DNA of 5,074 bases from Erysipelotrichaceae bacterium. GTDB taxonomy: Bacteria > Bacillota_I > Bacilli_A > Erysipelotrichales > Coprobacillaceae. The number at the start of each line of letters is the position of its first letter. Positions within the stretch are counted from its first letter, which is position 1. Positions 1-5,074 of the stretch are shown here, one piece after another. The stretch spans positions 1 through 5,074 of the forward strand of contig JAJQGQ010000136.1 in the NCBI GenBank assembly GCA_021200395.1. The letters run 5' to 3'. The notes under the pieces were generated by a model. It saw only the letters and a program-made list of their open reading frames with translations. It ran no database searches and was not told where the DNA came from. A program made the translations under genes and the position numbers.

Positions 1-1587
1 ATGTATGACTATGATAAATTAAAGAAAAAAGAGTTTGTGATTAAAACTGGTTTTAATGAAAAAGCAGTTTTATTAGATGATAATGAATATCAATTATTAC
101 CTGAAGATATTATTGTCTCTACTGACGATGGTATTGGATGTGTTGCTGGTGTTATGGGTGGTAATGATACAAAGATTGATGACAATACAGTTAATATTGT
201 TATTGAAGCAGCAACATTTGATGGTGCTTCTTTGAGAAATACCGCCAGACGTTTAAATTTATTGACAGATGCTTCTCAACACTATATTAAAGGTGCTATA
301 GATACAGCTAATACATATCGTGTCTTAAATCGTTGTGCTTCATTATTAAAGGATTTAGCCGATGCTAAAGAAATCTATAAAACAGTTTCTACTCCTTATA
401 ATGAATCTCAACGTACCATTACTTGTTCAACAGCTAAAGTCAATCATCTTTTAGGAACAAATATCACTACTGAAGAAATTGCTGATATCTATACAAGATT
501 ACATTTTACTTATACATTAGAAAATGACGTCTTCAATGTCACTGTACCAACTTATCGTAACGATATGAGTATTCCTGCAGACTTAATCGAAGAAGTCGCA
601 AGAATGTATGGTTACAATAAAATTCCATCAACATTACCAGAAATGGAAACAACACAAGGTGCATTAACAGATACTCAATCTAAATCAAGATATCTTAAAC
701 ATCTATTATCAGATTTAGGTTTGCATGAAACGATTACTTATACTTTAACTTCACCAGCTAAAGTGGATGATTTCAATCTCTTCCATTCAAACGATGCAAT
801 AGAATTATTATCACCACTAAGTGAAGAAAGAAGTGTTACTAGAAAATCATTGATTCCTTCTTTATTAGAAGTTATCAATTATAATAATTCTCATGCTATT
901 AAAGATGTCAACATCTTTGAAATATCTAATACCTATTCAAAAGATACGGAATTATCATCTTTAGCTATTGCATGTTCTGGTTTATATCAATCAGTTCCTT
1001 GGAAACAAATTAGTACAAAAGCTGACTTTTATTTAGTTAAAGGTTTTGTAGATGCTATCTTTAAAAAATTAAATATTGAAGAATCTAGATATACTTTAAA
1101 ACGTGTTGAAGAAGATAATCGTTACTTCCATCCAGGTAGAAGTGGTTATATTATGATGGGTAAGAATATTGTTGGTGTCATTGGTGAAATCCATCCATTA
1201 ATGGCTAAGAAATATGATATTAAAGATGCTTATGTAGCAGAATTAAACTTATCTGTATTATTAAATCTAAAAACTAGAAAACTACAATTCACCGCTATTC
1301 CTCAATATCCATCTATTACAAGAGATATTGCCTTAGTTATGAATAAAGATATTCCAACCAATGATGTTGTTAAGACAATCCAAAAAACAAGCAGACGCAT
1401 GATTGCTAAAACAGAAATCTTTGATATTTATGAAGGTGAACATGTTGAAGAAGGTAAAAAATCAGTCGCTATTTCTTTAACTTTCCAAGATCCATCTAAA
1501 ACATTAGAAGATGCTACTGTTAATAAACTCATGGAAGATATCTTAAAAGTTGTTGAAAAACAATATGATGCTCATTTAAGAGCTTAA
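1..1587 (+). CDS. pheT: Phenylalanyl-tRNA synthetase beta subunit, 5'-truncated by window edge
   Basis: PheT pairs with PheS in a cytoplasmic alpha2-beta2 enzyme that charges tRNA-Phe. The beta subunit carries the editing domain that hydrolyses Tyr-tRNA-Phe. The 528 residues here are the C-terminal part of a protein usually near 800 residues. The first codon aligns just after the family motif GQPxHxxD, so it is internal and not a start. Residues 1 to about 120 are the B3/B4 editing domain, with GVMGG at 50-54, Glu69 in VIEAATF, and Thr89 and Ala91 in LLTDAS, matching known E. coli editing-site positions. The B5 domain spans about 138-208 and contains VPTYRND, with Asp188, Asp194, Glu197 and Glu198 in the family's D-x5-D-x2-EE pattern. 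The catalytic-like core follows at about 209-430. The tRNA-binding FDX-ACB domain is at about 434-528, opening with PQYPSITRDIA. The reading frame is intact and ends inside its own terminator. pheS and the rest of pheT should lie upstream. Confidence 0.97.
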   Translation: MYDYDKLKKKEFVIKTGFNEKAVLLDDNEYQLLPEDIIVSTDDGIGCVAGVMGGNDTKIDDNTVNIVIEAATFDGASLRNTARRLNLLTDASQHYIKGAIDTANTYRVLNRCASLLKDLADAKEIYKTVSTPYNESQRTITCSTAKVNHLLGTNITTEEIADIYTRLHFTYTLENDVFNVTVPTYRNDMSIPADLIEEVARMYGYNKIPSTLPEMETTQGALTDTQSKSRYLKHLLSDLGLHETITYTLTSPAKVDDFNLFHSNDAIELLSPLSEERSVTRKSLIPSLLEVINYNNSHAIKDVNIFEISNTYSKDTELSSLAIACSGLYQSVPWKQISTKADFYLVKGFVDAIFKKLNIEESRYTLKRVEEDNRYFHPGRSGYIMMGKNIVGVIGEIHPLMAKKYDIKDAYVAELNLSVLLNLKTRKLQFTAIPQYPSITRDIALVMNKDIPTNDVVKTIQKTSRRMIAKTEIFDIYEGEHVEEGKKSVAISLTFQDPSKTLEDATVNKLMEDILKVVEKQYDAHLRA

Positions 1588-1613
1588 TAGTCCACAAATG
1601 TGGACTATTTTTT
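1586..1613 (+). terminator. Intrinsic terminator of pheT
   Basis: A 10-bp stem pairs 1586-1595 with 1600-1609 around an AAAT loop and runs into six T residues at 1608-1613. The core arm is TAGTCCAC paired with GTGGACTA. The stem begins within the TAA stop codon of pheT, so translation and transcription end at nearly the same place. The outer two A-T pairs overlap the T tract, as is common for this class. Confidence 0.9.
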
Positions 1614-1919
1614 ATTCTACAAAAAAAGAAATTTTACGCGTATATATAATAGTATAGGGATCTTACAAGAAAAGCTATCAATATAAGAAATTATCCCTGA
1701 AGTATTTTCAGATTATTTCAATAGTATTAATACTACTGAATTTTCATTGAAATTCATTAAAAAAGTTGATTGAATAGTGGTCATGTTAAAACGAAATTAA
1801 CAAATAAAGCTCCTAAGGAAGAAAGAAAAAGTTTTAGAGCGTATAAACGCTATTTTATAATCGGAAAATTGCTGGGTACATGGTAGAAATTATTTTATTT
1901 GAATATTACTTGCTTATTT
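1614..1919 (+). other. Unexplained block, possibly a decayed gene or untranslated RNA
   Basis: This stretch has no intact gene. Three short open stretches on the + strand read like protein but lie in different frames. From 1687 to 1773 one begins EIIPEVFSDYF and ends FIKKVD-stop. From 1770 to 1886 another contains GHVKTKLTNKAPKEE and SFRAYKRYFI. From 1847 to 1921 a third contains NRKIAGYMVEI and ends at a TAA inside the next terminator. Read in order they could be one gene broken by stops and frameshifts, but I recognise no family and see no ribosome-binding site. Small dyads are also present: AGGGAT/ATCCCT (1656-1661 with 1693-1698), a TAGTATTAATACTA palindrome (1722-1735), GAATTT/AAATTC (1738-1743 with 1750-1755) and AGCGT/ACGCT (1838-1842 with 1847-1851). 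TATAAT hexamers occur at 1645-1650 and 1856-1861. Whether this is a relic, an RNA or neutral DNA cannot be settled from the sequence alone. Confidence 0.3.
1833..1861 (+). promoter_or_regulatory. Weak candidate sigma-A promoter inside the unexplained block
   Basis: TTTAGA at 1833-1838 matches four of six -35 consensus bases. It is separated by 17 bp from a perfect TATAAT at 1856-1861. Transcription would begin near 1868 and meet the terminator at 1920-1945, giving an RNA of roughly 75-80 bases. In DNA this AT-rich such a match can occur by chance, so the call is tentative. Confidence 0.25.
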
Positions 1920-1945
1920 AATAGTCCTTGTTGAGGACTATTTTT
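1920..1945 (+). terminator. Second intrinsic terminator, near-copy of the pheT terminator
   Basis: A 9-bp stem pairs 1920-1928 with 1934-1942 around the loop TGTTG and is followed by a T run to 1945. The arms ATAGTCCT and AGGACTAT share TTAATAGTCC and GGACTATTTTT with the terminator of pheT about 330 bases upstream. No intact gene precedes it, so it terminates either a lost gene, a small RNA, or read-through from pheT. Its T run is also the left foot of the large hairpin that follows. Confidence 0.75.
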
Positions 1946-1987
1946 AAGAGAAAATTGTTTTTAAACAAGAACAATTTTCTCTTAAAA
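1942..1987 (+). repeat. Long near-perfect inverted repeat (21-bp hairpin)
   Basis: Positions 1942-1962 pair with 1967-1987 around the four-base loop AAAC. All 21 positions pair, with one G-U (1960 with 1969). The central arm is AAGAGAAAATTGTT, mirrored by AACAATTTTCTCTT. It directly abuts the terminator at 1920-1945, and forming one stem competes for the shared T residues of the other. A run of six T follows three bases after the stem (1991-1996), so it could act as a back-up terminator. It could equally be a protein-binding dyad or a small foldback element. The pairing is seen directly; the role is not known. Confidence 0.85.
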
Positions 1988-2035
1988 GCATTTTTTAAAA
2001 TATTTTTTTGTATTAACCCAAAATTATTGAAAATA

Positions 2036-2048
2036 AAATCGACGATTT
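2036..2048 (+). promoter_or_regulatory. Short dyad upstream of the permease promoter
   Basis: AAATCG at 2036-2041 and CGATTT at 2043-2048 form a perfect 6-bp dyad around one central A. It ends 11 bases before the proposed -35 box of the permease promoter, a position where an activator or repressor could bind. No regulator family is recognisable from these bases. Confidence 0.25.
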
Positions 2049-2059
2049 GTAAAAAAATG

Positions 2060-2088
2060 TTGTTTTTATGGGTGCATATTGATATAAT
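2060..2088 (+). promoter_or_regulatory. Probable sigma-A promoter of the permease-apeB operon
   Basis: The -35 box TTGTTT (2060-2065) and a perfect -10 box TATAAT (2083-2088) are separated by the optimal 17 bp. Transcription would start around 2094-2096, leaving a leader of about 70 bases before the permease ATG at 2167. It is the best-matching promoter in the gap and lies downstream of both terminators, which fits an independently transcribed operon. Confidence 0.6.
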
Positions 2089-2099
2089 TAGGAAGTCGC

Positions 2100-2144
2100 T
2101 TGTATTGTACGAATGAATGTATAAATGTTTGTACAAAAATACAA
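2100..2144 (+). promoter_or_regulatory. Inverted repeat in the permease mRNA leader
   Basis: TTGTA-TTGTAC at 2100-2110 pairs with GTACAA (2131-2136) and TACAA (2140-2144), leaving a three-base A bulge and a 20-base loop. The right arm lies within the 8-bp palindrome TTGTACAA (2129-2136), so TTGTAC occurs twice, 24 bp apart. The element sits between the likely transcription start and the ribosome-binding site at 2157-2161. It could be an RNA hairpin or a repressor operator; the large loop argues against a very stable RNA structure. Confidence 0.35.
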
Positions 2145-2166
2145 TTTTATATTTATGGAGGATTTT

Positions 2167-3579
2167 ATGGAAAATTCAAAGAAGATGAAGTGGTACACAC
2201 TTGCATTCATGGCATTTTCAACTGTCTGGGGATTTGGAAATGTATTAAATGGCTTTGTTTACTTTAATGGTATTCAAGTTATTTTTAGTTGGGTGTTTAT
2301 GTTTGCATTGTATTTTGTACCATATGCTTTGATGGTAGGGGAATTAGGCTCTGCTTTTAAAGATTTAGGTGGTGGTGTAAGTTCATGGATCAATGAAACA
2401 ATGGGTCCAAAGGTTGCTTATTATGCTGGCTGGACATACTGGGCATGTCATATTACTTACATTGCCTCTAAGAGTAGTGGTGGCTTAAAAGCTTTAAGTT
2501 GGGCGGTATTTAGAAATGCTGAAACATATGATACTTTCCCAACATTAGCTGTACAACTTGTAACATTAGCTATCTTGCTTATATTCTGCTGGGTTGCAAG
2601 TCAAGGTATGAATCCGTTAAAGAGTCTAGCTACGGCAGCTGGATCAAGTATGTTTGTCATGTCTATTTTATTTATTTTAATGATGTTTGCTGCACCTGTT
2701 ATTAACCCTAATGGTGGTTATGTTTCAATGGACTTTAGTTTGAAAAACATCGTACCACAATTTAATGTGAACTATTTTACCTCATTATCGATTTTAGTTT
2801 TTGCCGTAGGTGGTTGTGAAAAGATTTCACCTTATGTTAATAAAGTAGAAAATCCATCTAAAGGATTCCCTAGAGGTATGATTACTTTAGCTATCATGGT
2901 TATGGTTTGTGCCATTTTAGGAACAATTGCTATGGGTATGATGTTTGATCCTGAGGTGATTAATGAAAACTTTAGTTCATATGTATCAAATGGTGCTTAT
3001 TGGGCCTTCCAGCAATTAGGGGAATATTATCATGTAGGAGATTTATTATTAGTTATTTATGCGTTATGTAATATGGTTGGTCAATTATCTACATTGGTTA
3101 TTAGTATTGATGCACCACTTAGAATGTTATTGGATAATAAAGATACACAACAATTTATTCCTAAGGCATTATTAAAACAAAACAAACATGGTGCTTATGT
3201 CAATGGTATTAAATTAGTTGCTTTATTATCTGGAGCTATTATTTTAGTACAATCTGTTGTTCCTGGAGCTGCTGCTGTTTTAACCCAATTAACAAAATTA
3301 AATTCAGTATGTATGCCACTTCGTTATTTATGGGTATTTGTTGCTTATATTGCATTAAGAAGACAACTTGATAAATTCCCTGCTGAATATCGTTTTGTTA
3401 AAGGACAAGGATTAGCTATGTTCTTTGGATGCTGGTGTTTTGCAGTAACATTAGCATGCTGTATTATGGGTATGTATTCGACAGATTTATTCACAATGGT
3501 ATTAAATATTGCTACACCAATTGTTTTAACAGCATTAGGTTTGATTTTACCACAAATTGCAAAAAGAGAGGCACAGTAG
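2167..3579 (+). CDS. APC-superfamily amino acid permease
   Basis: This is a 470-residue integral membrane transporter of the amino acid-polyamine-organocation superfamily, moving an amino acid across the cytoplasmic membrane. The ATG at 2167 is chosen because GGAGG (2157-2161) precedes it by five bases; in-frame ATGs at 2125 and 2155 lack such a site, and the second overlaps it. Hydrophobic segments lie at about 9-30, 36-57, 80-100, 124-142, 155-175, 203-217, 238-262, 292-316, 347-367, 382-403, 418-440 and 445-464, consistent with 12 helices. Helix 1 has the glycine-rich break GFGNVLNG. Helix 6 has FAVGGCE (212-218), followed by the family signature VENPSKGFPRGM (227-238). The length and the start, with FVPYALMVGELG and GGGVSSWINETMGP, resemble the glutamate/GABA antiporter and YjeM-like branch. 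Substrate and direction (uptake, exchange or export) are not shown. apeB follows after 24 bases, so the two are probably co-transcribed. Confidence 0.93.
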   Translation: MENSKKMKWYTLAFMAFSTVWGFGNVLNGFVYFNGIQVIFSWVFMFALYFVPYALMVGELGSAFKDLGGGVSSWINETMGPKVAYYAGWTYWACHITYIASKSSGGLKALSWAVFRNAETYDTFPTLAVQLVTLAILLIFCWVASQGMNPLKSLATAAGSSMFVMSILFILMMFAAPVINPNGGYVSMDFSLKNIVPQFNVNYFTSLSILVFAVGGCEKISPYVNKVENPSKGFPRGMITLAIMVMVCAILGTIAMGMMFDPEVINENFSSYVSNGAYWAFQQLGEYYHVGDLLLVIYALCNMVGQLSTLVISIDAPLRMLLDNKDTQQFIPKALLKQNKHGAYVNGIKLVALLSGAIILVQSVVPGAAAVLTQLTKLNSVCMPLRYLWVFVAYIALRRQLDKFPAEYRFVKGQGLAMFFGCWCFAVTLACCIMGMYSTDLFTMVLNIATPIVLTALGLILPQIAKREAQ

Positions 3580-3603
3580 TATAATATATTTGGAGGTTAT
3601 TTT

Positions 3604-4920
3604 ATGTATAAAGAAGTTTCTCAAAATTTATTACAGTTTCTCAAAAAGAGTCCTACAGCATTTCATGCAGTAGAAAATATGAGACAAGAATTACTTAATA
3701 ATGGTTATAAGGAATTATTAGAAAGTGAACATTGGCAGATAGAATATAATCAAAAATACTTTGTTACGAGAAATCAAACAAGTATTATTGCTTTTCATAC
3801 AGGACAACCATTATCTAATTATAGTTTTCATATTGTTTCATCTCATAGTGATTCACCAACATTTAAGATTAAAGAAAATGCTGAATTACAAGTTAGTGAC
3901 AAATATATGAAACTTAATGTAGAACCTTATGGTGGTATGTTATGTGCTACTTGGTTTGATAAACCTTTATCAGTTGCAGGAAGAGTATTGGTTAAAGAAG
4001 ATAATCAGTTTATACCAAAATTATTAAATTTTGATAGAGATTTGGTTTTAATTCCAAATGTTGCGATTCATATGAATAGAAGCGTTAATGATGGCTATGC
4101 TTATAATCAACAAATTGATATGTTACCATTGTTTGGTGGTAGTGATAGTAAAGCAGGGGATTTTAAGAAGCTTATTGCTCAAGAATTAAATGTTAATGTA
4201 GAAGATATTTATGGATGTGATCTTTATTTATATAATCGTAGCGAGCCATCTATTTGGGGATTAAATGAAGAATTTATTTCTTCAGGTCGTATTGATGATC
4301 TTCAATGTGCTTATACATCTTTACAAGCTTTCTTAAAAGGTCATAATGATCAAAATATTAATGTTTTTGCATGTTTTGATAATGAAGAAGTGGGATCTCA
4401 ATCAAAACAAGGTGCAGGATCAACGATGTTGTTTGATGTATTAAAACGTATTAATATGTCTTTAAATAAGACAGAAGAAGATTTTTATTGTGCTTTAGCA
4501 TCTAGTTTTATGGTTAGTGCAGATAATGCTCATGCTGTTCATCCTAATCATCCTGAACTTACAGATGCAAAAAACTGTGTTTATATGAATGAAGGTATTG
4601 TTATAAAATCACACGCTGGTCAAAAATATACAAGTGACGCCACTAGTGTAGCGATTTTTAAATCAATTTGTGAAAATGCTGATGTACCTGTACAATTCTT
4701 TGCTAATCGTTCTGATAAATTAGGTGGTAGTACTTTAGGTAACATTGCGATGTCTCAAGTATCCATGAATAGCGTTGATATTGGTTTGCCACAATTGGCT
4801 ATGCATTCTTCATATGAAACAGCTGGTTTGAAAGATAGCTATTATATGATTCAAGCATTAACAGAATTCTATAATAGTCATATTCAAGAAGAAAATCATA
4901 TATTAAAGGTTACAAAATAA
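3604..4920 (+). CDS. apeB: M18 family zinc aminopeptidase
   Basis: This is a 438-residue cytoplasmic metallo-aminopeptidase of family M18 (aspartyl aminopeptidase type). Family members remove N-terminal residues from peptides, often Asp or Glu, using two metal ions in a large oligomer. Length is normal for bacterial members, and there is no signal peptide. Motifs appear in order: SSHSDSP with metal ligand His81; SGRIDDLQ with bridging Asp231; FDNEEVGSQ with the catalytic Glu261 and ligand Glu262; VSADNAHAVHPN with ligand Asp307; LGGSTLGNI; and AMHSSYE with ligand His401. All expected metal and catalytic residues are present, so the enzyme should be active. The N-terminal SPTAFHAV also fits the family. 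The start at 3604 follows GGAGG (3592-3596) by seven bases. It sits 24 bases after the permease and overlaps the next gene by one base. Acidic substrate preference is inferred from the family, since some bacterial members are broader. Confidence 0.96.
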   Translation: MYKEVSQNLLQFLKKSPTAFHAVENMRQELLNNGYKELLESEHWQIEYNQKYFVTRNQTSIIAFHTGQPLSNYSFHIVSSHSDSPTFKIKENAELQVSDKYMKLNVEPYGGMLCATWFDKPLSVAGRVLVKEDNQFIPKLLNFDRDLVLIPNVAIHMNRSVNDGYAYNQQIDMLPLFGGSDSKAGDFKKLIAQELNVNVEDIYGCDLYLYNRSEPSIWGLNEEFISSGRIDDLQCAYTSLQAFLKGHNDQNINVFACFDNEEVGSQSKQGAGSTMLFDVLKRINMSLNKTEEDFYCALASSFMVSADNAHAVHPNHPELTDAKNCVYMNEGIVIKSHAGQKYTSDATSVAIFKSICENADVPVQFFANRSDKLGGSTLGNIAMSQVSMNSVDIGLPQLAMHSSYETAGLKDSYYMIQALTEFYNSHIQEENHILKVTK

Positions 4921-5074
4921 TGAATACTTTTCTTAATGATGATTATCAACAATTATTAGAAGAAATGATTCCTTATATTTATAGAATCACGAAAGATGAA
5001 AATAAAGCTCAAATATTACAAAATGAAGTAAATGAGCAATTATTAGTTCACCAAAACAAATACAACAATACTAC
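4920..5074 (+). CDS. Unrecognised protein, N-terminal fragment running off the window
   Basis: An open frame of 51 codons begins MNTFLNDDYQQLLEEM and stays open to the window edge. Its ATG shares the A of the apeB TAA stop (TAATG), a one-base overlap typical of translational coupling. A weak ribosome-binding site, AAAGG at 4905-4909, lies ten bases upstream. The visible part is polar and rich in Asn, Gln, Glu and Lys, with no signal peptide or membrane segment, and looks helical (for example YQQLLEEMIPYIYRI). I do not recognise a family. The tight junction suggests it belongs to the permease-apeB operon. Confidence 0.65.
   Translation, partial: MNTFLNDDYQQLLEEMIPYIYRITKDENKAQILQNEVNEQLLVHQNKYNNT

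Noticed and set aside
1..3. ATG at position 1 as the start of pheT
   Set aside because: The protein begins in the middle of the B3/B4 editing domain and lacks the N-terminal third of the family, so this is an internal methionine at the window edge.
1831..1840. GTTTTAGAGC, identical to the start of many type II-A CRISPR repeats and guide RNAs
   Set aside because: It occurs once, the bases after it do not continue a known repeat, and there are no second copy, spacers, plausible tracrRNA or cas genes in the window. A ten-base AT-rich match is likely chance.
1645..1945. A single structured RNA from the TATAAT at 1645 to the second terminator (6S-like or T-box leader)
   Set aside because: The TATAAT has no usable -35 box, the ends do not pair, and neither the T-box consensus TGGNACCGCG nor a long 6S-type rod is present.
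1918..2136. 72-residue minus-strand frame and the 62-residue plus-strand frame at 1928-2116
   Set aside because: Both translate the same AT-rich palindrome, which gives near-identical KRKLFL and KNNFLLK segments on the two strands. Neither has a ribosome-binding site, and they cross the promoter and hairpin.
2125..2166. Upstream starts for the permease at 2125 and 2155
   Set aside because: The strong GGAGG at 2157-2161 serves the ATG at 2167. The 2125 start lies in the leader inverted repeat, and the 2155 ATG overlaps the ribosome-binding site.
3577..3603. TATAAT-like bases (TATAATATATT) between permease and apeB as a separate promoter
   Set aside because: They lie within a 24-base gap that also holds the apeB ribosome-binding site, and no -35 box is evident in the permease coding end, so co-transcription is the simpler reading.

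Overview
The window comes from an AT-rich, low-GC Gram-positive bacterium. The evidence is T/A-ending codons throughout, strong GGAGG ribosome-binding sites, U-tailed hairpin terminators and very AT-rich intergenic DNA. The style of the proteins (PheT, an APC permease, an M18 aminopeptidase) fits a Firmicute, possibly an Erysipelotrichia relative such as Catenibacterium, Kandleria or Sharpea. That placement is an impression from the proteins and was not tested by a search. All genes lie on the + strand.

Positions 1-1587 hold the C-terminal two thirds of pheT, the phenylalanyl-tRNA synthetase beta subunit. Its 5' end lies outside the window, and the ATG at position 1 is an internal methionine. 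A clear intrinsic terminator overlaps the stop codon. Positions 1614-2166 carry no intact gene. This gap contains (a) about 300 bases of unexplained DNA with coding-like fragments in three frames, possibly a decayed gene or a leader/small RNA; (b) a second terminator whose arms nearly copy the pheT terminator; (c) directly after it, a 21-bp near-perfect hairpin; and (d) a sigma-A-type promoter followed by an mRNA leader with an inverted repeat.

Positions 2167-5074 look like one operon. It has an APC-superfamily amino acid permease of 12 or so membrane segments, an M18 zinc aminopeptidase (apeB) 24 bases later, and an unrecognised gene whose ATG overlaps the apeB stop codon by one base and which runs off the window. 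A peptidase that frees N-terminal, probably acidic, amino acids next to an amino acid transporter suggests peptide and amino acid salvage. The substrate of the permease cannot be read from the sequence.

I found no mobile element, CRISPR array, defence system or clearly new system. The part most worth a second look is the 1588-2166 intergenic region.
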